A stretch of 64,000 bases of DNA from Candidatus Zhuqueibacterota bacterium (GTDB lineage Bacteria; Zhuqueibacterota; Zhuqueibacteria; Residuimicrobiales; Oceaniaggregativiventaceae), in contig WJMF01000231.1 of the NCBI GenBank assembly GCA_014728085.1, positions 1 through 64,000 on the forward strand, given 5' to 3'. The notes under the pieces were generated by a model. It was not told the origin of the DNA. It saw only the letters and a list, made by a program, of their open reading frames with translations, and ran no database searches. Below are positions 37,188 to 46,575 of this stretch, one piece after another. Position numbers and translations under genes: made by a program. Every line of letters begins with the position of its first letter. Within the stretch, counting starts at the first letter, position 1.

Positions 37188-37655
37188 GTGATCGCAAAAT
37201 CCGTACATGAATACAAATTGCGTATACCCAGCCAGACCGACAATTTGGAACTGATCCGTGTCTTCGTGGCAAAACTTGCGGAAAAGGTGGGTTTTGACTC
37301 TGACGATATCGGGAAAATCGAGCTCGCTATAGATGAAGCCTGTACCAATGTAATCAAGCATGCTTATAACGGCGACCGTTCAAAACCATTGGATATAGCG
37401 ATTCAAATTGATTTTCAAAAGTTTGCGATTGTGGTTACTGACCAGGGCAAGGGATTTAATCCGAAAAAGGTCAATATACCCAATATGGATAAATATCTGG
37501 CAGAATTGCGCGTGGGAGGGTTGGGTATCTATTTGATGAAAACCCTGATGGATGAAGTCGATTATGATATAAAACCCGGTGTCAAGAATCAGGTTCGTAT
37601 GGTAAAGTATTTTTTGGATAAAAATTCGAAAATCGTGCAAACGGAAAAGGCCTGA
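37188..37655 (+). CDS. HATPase anti-sigma-type serine kinase (RsbW/SpoIIAB-like)
   Basis: The start is uncertain: GTG at 37188 (155 residues) sits seven bases after GGTGGT, while GTGs at 37176 and 37179 are alternatives. The protein is one GHKL ATPase domain. It has the N-box 'IELAIDEACTNVIKHAY', the G1-box 'VVTDQGKGFNP' and a 'GGLGIYLMKTLMDEV' segment. It would phosphorylate the STAS protein encoded 42 bases upstream and hold a sigma factor or other target. No sigma factor gene was found in the window. It lies directly before another phosphatase gene. Confidence 0.9.
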   Translation: MIAKSVHEYKLRIPSQTDNLELIRVFVAKLAEKVGFDSDDIGKIELAIDEACTNVIKHAYNGDRSKPLDIAIQIDFQKFAIVVTDQGKGFNPKKVNIPNMDKYLAELRVGGLGIYLMKTLMDEVDYDIKPGVKNQVRMVKYFLDKNSKIVQTEKA

Positions 37656-37656
37656 T

Positions 37657-39408
37657 ATGTCCAATGTTGTGAATGAAGACATAAGCAGAGCACTGGATCA
37701 GCGATTAGTAGAATTACAGTCTCTCTTTGAGACGAGTAAAGTCCTCAACTCTTCTTTGAATTTACGCACCATACTGGATAATTTACTGCTGACACCAATG
37801 GGCAGGATGATGGTCAGCAGAGGTATGGTGATTATTCATGATGCCGGCGAGGAATATAAAGTAGAAATTGTCAAGGGACTTGACCGGGATTTGATCGGGC
37901 GAAAAATTTTAATTGAGGAACCTGTTAATACCCCGCAAAGAAGAGAGGCTCTAAAACCGGAGAATTCATTTTTTAAATCTTTTCTTGATAAAATTGAAAT
38001 CGATCTGCTTTTACCGATTGAAAGTACAAAACGTGTTGTTGGATTTATGTGTCTCGGTAACAAAGTGGGGAAAATTGAATTTAACGATAATGAAATCGAT
38101 TTTTTGAGTTCTTTGACCAACATTGCGGCTACTTCTATCGAAAATGCACTGATGTTCAAAGAACTTGAAGTTTTGAATAGAAGGCTGGATAAAAAAATAC
38201 AGGAACTCAACACGCTATTCGACATCAGCAAGGAATTGAATTCGACGCTAAAGCCGGAAAAAGTACTTAACTTATTGATATATGCCATTATGGGAGAGAT
38301 GATCACTCAAAAATGTCTGGTTTTCCTCAAAGAAAACGATGCCTTCCAGCTGGGCATGTATAAAGGACCATTGTTGAGTACTGTCGAAAAAAAGACATTA
38401 AATCGCTCCGGATTGCTGAGGAGTCTGAAGAGCGTAAAAACGGTTATTCGCCTGGATGATGAGGATATTTCCAGAAATTTAAAAATTCTCTCAAAATTGG
38501 GTTTAAAAATTGCCGTTCCCATGCGTCTGCAAAATGAAACCCGGGGTGTGATTGCTATCGGGGAGAAAATTACAAAGGCAGATTTTAAAGAGGATGAACT
38601 GGAATTTTTAACAACCCTGGGAAACCAGGCGATGATTTCTCTGGAAAATGCCAGGCTCTTTGAAGAAACCATCGAAAAACAGCGAATGGAGGACGAGCTT
38701 GAAATTGCCAGAGATATCCAAAGGCGATTGTTGCCACAGCGGTTTCCGCATCTGGAGCAGTGTGAAGTTTATGGATTGAACATTCCCAGCCGTCAGGTCG
38801 GTGGTGATTATTTTGATGTCGTTCAATTAAAAAATGACCATATCGCTTTGATCGTTGCCGATGTCTCCGGTAAAGGTGTTGGCGCTTCCCTGCTGGGCGC
38901 AAGTCTGCAGGCAAGTATTCACAGTTTACAGGATTTCCACACGGATATCGCCTTAATGATAAAACGGGTAAACAATCTGATTCATTCACAGACCAACTAT
39001 GATAAATTTATTACTCTCTTTTATGCCGAGCTCGATTTGAATACGCTGAAACTTACCAGTGTTAATGCCGGCCACAATCCACCCTATCATGTTGGCAAAG
39101 ACGGCAAGATGCGAAAATTAGAGGCTGGTGGTTTGTTATTGGGTATGATGCCGGATGTGGACTATGAATCTGAAACGGTTCAGCTGTATAAAAACGATAT
39201 GGTGATCATGTTTACAGACGGTGTCACTGAAGCCAAGAATAAAGGTGACCACGATTATGAGGAGTGGCGACTCGAAACCTTAATTCAACAGAACACATCG
39301 CCGGATATAAAAACCTTAATCGAAACGATCAAAGCATCCGTATACCAATTCGCTGCCGGAGAACCCCAATCCGATGATGTTACCCTTCTCGGTCTGAAGA
39401 TAAAATAA
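37657..39408 (+). CDS. Cytosolic GAF-GAF SpoIIE/RsbU-type PP2C phosphatase
   Basis: The 583-residue protein has no membrane helices. Two GAF domains (about 18-165 and 185-335) share near-identical openings ('LQSLFETSKVLNSSLNL' and 'LNTLFDISKELNSTLKP') and endings ('IENALMF', 'LENARLF'), showing internal duplication. The PP2C domain (about 350-583) keeps its metal acids: GGDYFDV, ADVSGKG, FTDGVTEA and SDDVTLL. It starts two bases after the HATPase gene. It is thus an internal-signal branch of the same STAS-directed network, sensing a small molecule or redox state. Confidence 0.9.
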   Translation: MSNVVNEDISRALDQRLVELQSLFETSKVLNSSLNLRTILDNLLLTPMGRMMVSRGMVIIHDAGEEYKVEIVKGLDRDLIGRKILIEEPVNTPQRREALKPENSFFKSFLDKIEIDLLLPIESTKRVVGFMCLGNKVGKIEFNDNEIDFLSSLTNIAATSIENALMFKELEVLNRRLDKKIQELNTLFDISKELNSTLKPEKVLNLLIYAIMGEMITQKCLVFLKENDAFQLGMYKGPLLSTVEKKTLNRSGLLRSLKSVKTVIRLDDEDISRNLKILSKLGLKIAVPMRLQNETRGVIAIGEKITKADFKEDELEFLTTLGNQAMISLENARLFEETIEKQRMEDELEIARDIQRRLLPQRFPHLEQCEVYGLNIPSRQVGGDYFDVVQLKNDHIALIVADVSGKGVGASLLGASLQASIHSLQDFHTDIALMIKRVNNLIHSQTNYDKFITLFYAELDLNTLKLTSVNAGHNPPYHVGKDGKMRKLEAGGLLLGMMPDVDYESETVQLYKNDMVIMFTDGVTEAKNKGDHDYEEWRLETLIQQNTSPDIKTLIETIKASVYQFAAGEPQSDDVTLLGLKIK

Positions 39409-39515
39409 TTTTCCCTCAATGTTACAAACCTGTGTGCAATATCATTGCATATCCAACATTTTTATAGTATTTTAATTTTTGAAATTTGTAACTGTATTTT
39501 TTAGGATATCCGGAA

Positions 39516-40688
39516 ATGAGTAAAAAGCTAGATATTGATTATTCCCATATACTGATGGTAGACGATGATCTCAATGTTATCAAACTTTTATCCGGATTTC
39601 TCAAGAATGAGAATTTCGATGTTACCGGGGTTGAAAGCGGGGAAGCGGCACTGGAGGAAATAAAAGAAAAATCATATGATTTGGTCATTTCAGATCTCAA
39701 CCTTCCCGGTATCAACGGAATTGAGATACTGGAAGCAGCAAAGCGGAAAAATAAACACACACAGGTATTGATTCTCACCGGTTATGGGAGCATCGATTCC
39801 GCTGTTCGGGCCATGCAAAAAGGGGCTTATGAGTACCTGACCAAACCCATCGATGGCAGTACCTTTCTTTATAAAGTAAAAAAAGCGCTGGAACGGCGAT
39901 TTCTCGGCCAGCTTATCGAAGAACAACAGACCCGTCTCGACCAGTACCACAGATTGATATCCCGTGATCTCGCACTGGCCAAACAGGTACAGGCGAGCCT
40001 TGTGCCTAAATATCTCGACCTTGCCGAGATCGAGACTTCAGTGGAATATCTGCCGATGATGGGACTGGGGGGAGATTTTGCCGATATATACTCCGATTCC
40101 CAGGGAAGGGTCTATCTTACAGTTACAGATGTTACGGGGCACGGCGTCTCCGCTGCTCTTATCGTAAATCGGGTTTGTAGTGAAATTCGAAAACTGGTGC
40201 GGGATGGACTGGAGCCGGCTCAAATGTTGTATGCTTTGAACACCTTTTTTTGTGAATCATTCGATCAAACCAGCATGTTTCTAACCTGCCAATTCATCCG
40301 TATCGATACTCGCCTGGGCGAAATTCTTTATTCAGCGAGTGCCCATCCCGCAGCACTGCTATGCAAGCGCGGAGAAAATCAAATTCTGGAATTGCCGTCG
40401 CAAAACATTATTATCGGTTTTGAAAAAAAACCCGAAAAAGAGTTTGTTCAGAACAAGATAAGTTATACGGTAGATGATTTTTTATTAATGTATACGGACG
40501 GCGTTATCGAAGCAGAGAATGCCGATAAAGTTACCTTTGGTCTGGAAGCGCTCAAAAAAACAATGATTGAAAACTGTCAGAAATCCAGTTTGAACATTCT
40601 CAAAGCTATCGTCAAACGCGTCGAGTCTCACAGCAACGGCAATTTCAAGGACGATATTATTCTTCTGATTACGCGTCTGAAGAAATAA
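39516..40688 (+). CDS. Response regulator with REC and SpoIIE/RsbU-type PP2C domains
   Basis: The 390-residue protein joins a receiver domain (about 10-125) to a PP2C domain. In the receiver, D16/D17 are the acid pair, D60 the phospho-acceptor, T88 the switch residue and K110 the lysine. The phosphatase keeps GGDFADI, TDVTGHG, YTDGVIEA and KDDIILL. The GGDFAD and TGHG forms differ from the GGDYFD and SGKG of its neighbours, so it belongs to another branch of the family. No histidine kinase is encoded nearby, so an orphan kinase must supply phosphate. A 107-base AT-rich gap precedes the gene, which may hold a separate promoter. Confidence 0.9.
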   Translation: MSKKLDIDYSHILMVDDDLNVIKLLSGFLKNENFDVTGVESGEAALEEIKEKSYDLVISDLNLPGINGIEILEAAKRKNKHTQVLILTGYGSIDSAVRAMQKGAYEYLTKPIDGSTFLYKVKKALERRFLGQLIEEQQTRLDQYHRLISRDLALAKQVQASLVPKYLDLAEIETSVEYLPMMGLGGDFADIYSDSQGRVYLTVTDVTGHGVSAALIVNRVCSEIRKLVRDGLEPAQMLYALNTFFCESFDQTSMFLTCQFIRIDTRLGEILYSASAHPAALLCKRGENQILELPSQNIIIGFEKKPEKEFVQNKISYTVDDFLLMYTDGVIEAENADKVTFGLEALKKTMIENCQKSSLNILKAIVKRVESHSNGNFKDDIILLITRLKK

Positions 40689-40705
40689 AACACAGAAGCA
40701 TTGCT

Positions 40706-42061
40706 ATGAAAAAAAGAAGAATCTCAAATGTTTTGCTTTTCAATCCGTGGATAGTCGATTTTGCCGCTTATGATTTCTGGCAAAAGCCTTATGGTCTACT
40801 GCATGTCGGCGCTGTATTGAAGGAACGAGGATTTAACGTCTCTTTGCTCGATTGTCTTGATCGTTTTGACCCGGTTCTGTCATTCAGACATCACAAGGAG
40901 GACGGTTCCGGGAAATATTTCAAAGAGGTCATCGAAAAACCTCAGGTTCTCGATGATATTCCCCGTTATTACGGGCGCTATGGGTTCCCCTATGATTTGG
41001 TGGTGCGTAAGCTAAAAGCTCTGGATCCACCGGATATTGTTTTGCTGACTTGTATGATGACTTATTGGTATCCGGCAGCAAAAGAGGCTGTTTCCCTGTT
41101 GCGAAGCATTTTTCCCGACGCTATTATCGTGCTGGGAGGTATTTATGCCACGCTCTGTCCGGATCATGCACAACGGGTGGTCAAGCCTGATATCCTGGTA
41201 AGAGGCGCAGGAGAGCAAAAAATTTTAGAGATACTTTCTAATATCGATTCTGAAATCCGGAAGGATTATAGCCATTCCGAATGTTGTCAATTCTCACGAC
41301 CTCTGTATGACCTCTATCCGCAACTCAATCATGTCGGTGTGATGACCTCCCGCGGCTGTCCTTTTCACTGTGATTTCTGCGCTTCCAGATTATTAAGCGA
41401 ATATAAAAGATACCCAACGGATGCCGTGATTGATGAGATTAATCACTGGTATCATCAGCGAAATGTTCAGCATTTTTGTTTTTATGATGATGCTCTGCTG
41501 GTCGATGCGGATGAATACAGCAAGCCTCTGTTTCGTTACTTTGCCGGCCACAAAAAGGACATTCATTTTCATCTTCCCAATGGAATACATCCGCGTTATT
41601 TGGATGAGGAACTCGCTTTTTTGTTTAAAGCGGCTGGTGTTCGGACCATTCGCCTCAGTTATGAATCGAAAAATCAAACATTGCAACGGGAAATGAATAA
41701 GGTAAGCGATGACGAGCTTGAACGCGCGCTCGAGTACCTGCACAGGGCGGGATATCCGCTGGATTCCATCGGAGTCTATTTGCTGATGGGCCTGGCGGAA
41801 CAGACATTTGAGGATGTATCGGCAAGTGCAGACTATATTGCGCGATTGGGGGCAAAGATAAATTTAGCTTCGTTTTCACCCATACCCGGAACCAGGGAAT
41901 GGATAAAGAGTATCCAGGTCAACCTTTGGGATGAAAAAAATGATTTGCTATTGAGCAATAACACTCTTTTTCCCATATGGTCCGGTAAGTATGGTTATTC
42001 TGCCTGTATGGAATTTTTAAATCGTTTAAAGGAAAAAAACATAAAATTGGCTGCGGCATGA
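40706..42061 (+). CDS. B12-binding-type radical SAM protein
   Basis: The 451-residue protein begins with a B12-binding-like Rossmann domain (about 8-165: 'NVLLFNPWIVDFAAYDF', 'IVLGGIYATLCPDHA'). It lacks a DxHxxG base-off motif, as in many MiaB/PhpK-like relatives. The radical SAM motif C218-x3-C222-x2-C225 (CPFHCDFC) follows, then the barrel. No reaction can be assigned. Its stop overlaps the start of the next phosphatase gene (ATGA at 42058-42061), and it lies between two phosphatase genes of the signalling run. It may modify a membrane lipid or a cofactor. Confidence 0.87.
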   Translation: MKKRRISNVLLFNPWIVDFAAYDFWQKPYGLLHVGAVLKERGFNVSLLDCLDRFDPVLSFRHHKEDGSGKYFKEVIEKPQVLDDIPRYYGRYGFPYDLVVRKLKALDPPDIVLLTCMMTYWYPAAKEAVSLLRSIFPDAIIVLGGIYATLCPDHAQRVVKPDILVRGAGEQKILEILSNIDSEIRKDYSHSECCQFSRPLYDLYPQLNHVGVMTSRGCPFHCDFCASRLLSEYKRYPTDAVIDEINHWYHQRNVQHFCFYDDALLVDADEYSKPLFRYFAGHKKDIHFHLPNGIHPRYLDEELAFLFKAAGVRTIRLSYESKNQTLQREMNKVSDDELERALEYLHRAGYPLDSIGVYLLMGLAEQTFEDVSASADYIARLGAKINLASFSPIPGTREWIKSIQVNLWDEKNDLLLSNNTLFPIWSGKYGYSACMEFLNRLKEKNIKLAAA

Positions 42062-44031
42062 AAATTTTCCGGTTAAATACGCTCTGGACAAAGATGTCCT
42101 TTGCGATTTTTATCCTGGTGGTTTTTATGATGAGCATGGTCACCTATCTGTTTACCATCAGTCAATTTAAAAATCAACGGCAGGACCTGCGCCAGAATAT
42201 GCGCCGTATTGCCAGGCAGATTGCTACCATACGTTTTGCTGAAACCGATGGGGGCTATTATGTCTATCAGGATTGGATTGACAAGATAATCAATTCAGAT
42301 GCCGGAGAAGATCTGGTTTACATCGCCGTCTTTGATGAAAGCGACGCATTAAAGGCTTTTGTACTTAATTATGCCTGGTTGGATATCGGTGATCTGACCT
42401 ATCTGACCCGGGAAGAAAAGGCCGATATTATCAAAGCCCTTTCAAATAATCAGATTGCATCTGAAAGTCAAAAGGATTTTGATCATGTTGTCGTGGATAT
42501 TTTGGTCGGTGAAGAACGAATCGGCAAGGTTGATGTCGGTTTTTCTTTAATCGAATTCAACAACTCTATGCAAAGACAGTTGTTGTTAAATTTAAAAGTA
42601 TTGGCCTTGTTTCTGGTCGTTGGCATTATTGGAACGGTTTTAATGAGCTTGAGAATAACAAAACCGCTGAACAAATTATCCGCGGCGATGAAAAGGGTGT
42701 CAAAGGGTGATTTGAAGCATAACATCGAGAGCTCGCGCCAGGACGAAATCGGACAATTGGCCCAGTCCTTCAACCACCTCGTAGAAGGGCTGCGGGAAAA
42801 AGAGATTATTGAAAAATTTTCCGATACCATAGCCTTTACACTGGACCAGGACAAACTAACCTCGGTTCTGATCAAACAGCTGGTCACCTCGGTCGATGCG
42901 ACGGGTGGTGCGTTGTTTTTGTACCACGGGGGCGATAAAGGCTCTGTTTATTTTTCCGAGAGTTACCCAAAGCAATCTTTCAGACGGGCTGTCTTAAAAT
43001 TGTCTGATAATTTTTACACACAGTGCATTTCCACAAATTGTGTTCTTGCATCATCCGATGCAATCAGGGATGAAACGATTCTGCAGATTGAGCGGGAATT
43101 ATCGTTTCCGATCAAATGGATATTTCCGTTGAAGAGCAAGAATCAACTTTTGGGATTGATTTTACTGGGAGCCAAAAAGGGAAACACCGGCTACAGTCAA
43201 GAAAATATACAGTTATTACAGATATTGATTAATCAGGCGACACCAGCCATCGAAAATTTATTCCTGCTGGATGAGCTTGCCGAACAAGAACGCTTGAAAC
43301 GCGAGCTTGAGATTGCTAAAAATGTTCAGCGACGTTTACTACCCGCCGTCATGCCGGCTGTAAAGGGACTGGCAGTAGCCGGCGTGTGTGAACCTGCCAA
43401 TGAAGTGGGTGGGGATTATTTTGACTTTTTTGAACAAAATGAGCACAGGCTGGGTATTGCTATTGCAGATGTCGCCGGGAAAGGAACCTTTGCTGCGTTT
43501 TATATGGCGGAGCTAAAGGGCATGATGACTTTTCTGTCACATGGAGATATTGCGCCGCAGGATCTGGTCAGCAATCTAAACAGCCGCCTGTACCGCAGCT
43601 TTGATCGAAAAGTATTCGCAACCATGATTTTTGGAGTATTGGATACAATAGAAAATGAATTCATCTTTGTCCGCGCCGGTCATACGGGTTTGTTAAGGCG
43701 GGATGGTGTGGATAAAAAGACAAGAACCGTATTACCCAAAGGTATGGGACTGGGATTGGCAAGTGACAGGGTGTTCGACGAAAATTTGCAACAGCAAACC
43801 ATTAAACTGAATTCCGGAGACCTTCTTGTTTTTTATACAGACGGAATCACAGAGGCCATGAACGATTCTTTGCAGGAATATGGTGAGGAACGGCTGATTA
43901 GGCTTTTGGATCGCTGTAAAGATGACGAACCAAACCGGGTGACCAAGGCAATTTTGGCGGATGTAAACCGCTTTACCGGCTCGAGACTGCAACACGATGA
44001 CCTAACCATGGTCGTCATTCGTATAGATTAA
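42058..44031 (+). CDS. SpoIIE/RsbU-type PP2C phosphatase with periplasmic sensor, HAMP and GAF
   Basis: The 657-residue protein has two transmembrane helices (about 13-33 and 180-203) framing a 145-residue periplasmic sensor. A HAMP domain (about 204-255, 'KPLNKLSAAMKRVSKGDLKH'), a GAF domain (about 262-405) and a PP2C domain (about 415-657) follow. The catalytic acids are in GGDYFDF, ADVAGKG, YTDGITEA and HDDLT. The SGKG motif is AGKG here, a minor change. Translational coupling to the radical SAM gene suggests a shared purpose. This is the fifth phosphatase of the run. Confidence 0.9.
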   Translation: MKIFRLNTLWTKMSFAIFILVVFMMSMVTYLFTISQFKNQRQDLRQNMRRIARQIATIRFAETDGGYYVYQDWIDKIINSDAGEDLVYIAVFDESDALKAFVLNYAWLDIGDLTYLTREEKADIIKALSNNQIASESQKDFDHVVVDILVGEERIGKVDVGFSLIEFNNSMQRQLLLNLKVLALFLVVGIIGTVLMSLRITKPLNKLSAAMKRVSKGDLKHNIESSRQDEIGQLAQSFNHLVEGLREKEIIEKFSDTIAFTLDQDKLTSVLIKQLVTSVDATGGALFLYHGGDKGSVYFSESYPKQSFRRAVLKLSDNFYTQCISTNCVLASSDAIRDETILQIERELSFPIKWIFPLKSKNQLLGLILLGAKKGNTGYSQENIQLLQILINQATPAIENLFLLDELAEQERLKRELEIAKNVQRRLLPAVMPAVKGLAVAGVCEPANEVGGDYFDFFEQNEHRLGIAIADVAGKGTFAAFYMAELKGMMTFLSHGDIAPQDLVSNLNSRLYRSFDRKVFATMIFGVLDTIENEFIFVRAGHTGLLRRDGVDKKTRTVLPKGMGLGLASDRVFDENLQQQTIKLNSGDLLVFYTDGITEAMNDSLQEYGEERLIRLLDRCKDDEPNRVTKAILADVNRFTGSRLQHDDLTMVVIRID

Positions 44032-44046
44032 CGAGGGTATCGTTTT

Positions 44047-46575
44047 ATGAAACGTTATATGCTTTTATTTTTAATTCCTCTATTGTTTTATTGCGCGAAA
44101 GATGAAAATCGCCGTATCAGACTGTCCTCCCGATCCGAGCAGTCGTTCATGCAGGATGAAGTCACTACCATACAGGTCGCTATCGCTCATAAAAAAAGTG
44201 TGGCTATTTTAGGCTTTATGAACCGGACCCGGGATACGGAATTGAATTGGCTCAATCAGGGTATTGTTGAGATGTTTCGTGATGATCTGGGTCAGCTACA
44301 CCACCTTTATATTATCGAAGGAGAAAAAATTGAGGAAATGAAACAGACGGTGCCTCAGAATGCGACCCTTACCCTTGCGGCATTAACCGATATGGCAAAG
44401 CGCATGAGTGCACAGGCGATTATTTATGGTAGCTATTATTTAAAAGACGATTCTCTCACCGTTCAGCTGGTTTTGTATGATAGTGATAGTGAGAAATTAC
44501 TTTTGTCAGAGAGCAGGAGTGGTGACGGTCTGAGCAGTATTTTTAGCATCGTGCCGGAATTGATTCTTGAGGTAAAGAATAGTCTGCAAACCTCCAGAAT
44601 AGATGGGCGTCAGCTCGCGGAGAGCGAGGTGGACTATCAGTCTGCTTATCTGGCCACCCGCTCACTGGAAGCTTATAAGAATTATGCAAAGGGTATCGAA
44701 TATGCCAACAGAATCTATCATGAACAGGCAATCGCCTGTTTTGAAAAAGCAATCGCTCTGGACAGCACTTTTGTTTCCGCCTATCAAAAGCTCTCTTTTG
44801 CCCAGGCGACTGTTGGTAATCTGGATTTGGCCCGTTCAACGCTTCGTAAAGGATTGCCCTATGTGAATTCCGCTCCACCGAGAGAAAAGCGTATTTATCT
44901 GGCTTATCAGGCCTTTATGAATGGCGATTTTTATAACGCTGTCCGCTACTATGAAGAGGTTTGTGAGTCGTTTCCCGAGGATGGCGAATCGCATTATAAT
45001 TTGAGCGTCATTTATCACAATTTACAGATTCATGAAAAATCCATCGAACACGCCAAAGCCGCTTTGGCCCTGGGGTATGAACAGAGCGTCATTTACAATC
45101 AACTGGGCTACATTTATCAGGAAATCGGCAAACACGAATACGCACAGAATGTATTGCAGAAATATATCAAACTTTTACCGGATGAACCCAATCCCCATGA
45201 CAGTATGGGAGACATCCTGAGATTTCAGGGTGACCTGGATGCAGCAATTGAAGAGTATCAAAAGGCACTGGAGCGGGAAGCCTCGTTTACTTTTTCCCGG
45301 ATCAATATGGCTTATGCCTACCTGGACAAGGGCAATTTTAAGGAGACGGAAAAAATCCTGAAAAAATTGTCCTTTGACCCTTATTCGCAGGCAGGGTTAC
45401 GGGCAACACTGTTGGCTGTACACAGCAAAATTTTGCAGCAAGACTATAATAGCGCACAACGCATTGTGCTGGCTCTGAATGATTCTTTACCTTATACCAT
45501 AACGACGATAAGACTTTTACTCGATCTTTTTCCGCAAAAAACGGATATTGAGCAACGAATGGACCGGTTAATAAACCATGTGAAACAGAACCCCGATGAT
45601 TTTCAATCATTTGACAAATTATATGATCTCGTTTTGTGTTGCATCAAAGCCGATTACCATCTCGAATTTGCTGAAGAATTGTTACAGCAAGCCCGTGCCC
45701 GCTCTTCCAATATGTATATGCGGTTCAGTATTTTAGGATTTATACGGGTTTTGGAGATGATCAAGAAGAATCCAGATCTGCAGTTGCTTGAATCTGACCG
45801 ACCGGAAACTGGTCCAAAATCACTGGATGTTTTTCCCACAATTGGCTGGGAAGATTATTACAGATATTATCATATGGGGCTGATTAATATTTCTTCCCGA
45901 ATATCAGATGTTGAAGCATTGGAGGGTATGTGGCGGGCCATTGAAGAAATGCAGGATGAAAATTTTCGTTTACAGTCAAAGCTGGGCTATATTCATTTAA
46001 GCGTTTTGTTGAGTGATTCAGGCCGAATGAAAAATCATTTACAACATATCGGAATGCCGGTGGAGCAGGCCTGGAGAATTCTGCCTCCATTCCGCAATAC
46101 ACACGGATTTCATAATTCTTTCTGGCCTGAAAAAATGACCGCTGAAGATGTTGATGCAGAGATGGACAATTGCCGTCTTGTTGGTTTTGACGGCGTTCTG
46201 GATGGATATATTGATTTGTACTCTTGTGCTGAAAATAAATTCAACCAGACCTATTACGCTCTTTTGCCGGTAAACTGCGTAAAAAGCCGTAATGTCCAGC
46301 TACGATTAGGATCCAATCGTCCGGTAAAAGTATGGTTGAATGATGAGAATATTTTTACCATCAATCGTTATGAACGCTGTCATATTGATCGCTATAAAAT
46401 AGCAGCCCGTCTGAAATCGGGTATGAACTGGATTCTGCTCAAGAGCACCTCCAGACTGGGACAGCAGGGATTTTATTTTCGCATCACAGACGAGCAGGGC
46501 ATGGGAGTACGCGATATCTATTTCAATCGTCTACCGAAACTGTTTTCTCAGAAAAGCGGACAAGGTACCTTATGA
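44047..46575 (+). CDS. Lipoprotein with TolB-N/FlgO-like domain and TPR repeats
   Basis: The 842-residue protein has a short hydrophobic start ending in C16 (PLLFYC), suggesting a lipoprotein. Residues about 50-185 resemble the TolB-N/FlgO-type domain found before TPR arrays ('SVAILGFMNRTRD', 'LNWLNQGIVEMFRDDL', 'AQAIIYGSYYLKDDSLTVQL'). TPR repeats follow (about 205-490, for example 'AYKNYAKGIEYANRIYHEQAIACFEKAI' in outline, and 'GDLDAAIEEYQKALE'). The C-terminal 200 residues were not recognised. A GAGGGT site precedes it and its stop overlaps the kinase gene. A scaffold or sensor function at the membrane is possible. Confidence 0.78.
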   Translation: MKRYMLLFLIPLLFYCAKDENRRIRLSSRSEQSFMQDEVTTIQVAIAHKKSVAILGFMNRTRDTELNWLNQGIVEMFRDDLGQLHHLYIIEGEKIEEMKQTVPQNATLTLAALTDMAKRMSAQAIIYGSYYLKDDSLTVQLVLYDSDSEKLLLSESRSGDGLSSIFSIVPELILEVKNSLQTSRIDGRQLAESEVDYQSAYLATRSLEAYKNYAKGIEYANRIYHEQAIACFEKAIALDSTFVSAYQKLSFAQATVGNLDLARSTLRKGLPYVNSAPPREKRIYLAYQAFMNGDFYNAVRYYEEVCESFPEDGESHYNLSVIYHNLQIHEKSIEHAKAALALGYEQSVIYNQLGYIYQEIGKHEYAQNVLQKYIKLLPDEPNPHDSMGDILRFQGDLDAAIEEYQKALEREASFTFSRINMAYAYLDKGNFKETEKILKKLSFDPYSQAGLRATLLAVHSKILQQDYNSAQRIVLALNDSLPYTITTIRLLLDLFPQKTDIEQRMDRLINHVKQNPDDFQSFDKLYDLVLCCIKADYHLEFAEELLQQARARSSNMYMRFSILGFIRVLEMIKKNPDLQLLESDRPETGPKSLDVFPTIGWEDYYRYYHMGLINISSRISDVEALEGMWRAIEEMQDENFRLQSKLGYIHLSVLLSDSGRMKNHLQHIGMPVEQAWRILPPFRNTHGFHNSFWPEKMTAEDVDAEMDNCRLVGFDGVLDGYIDLYSCAENKFNQTYYALLPVNCVKSRNVQLRLGSNRPVKVWLNDENIFTINRYERCHIDRYKIAARLKSGMNWILLKSTSRLGQQGFYFRITDEQGMGVRDIYFNRLPKLFSQKSGQGTL

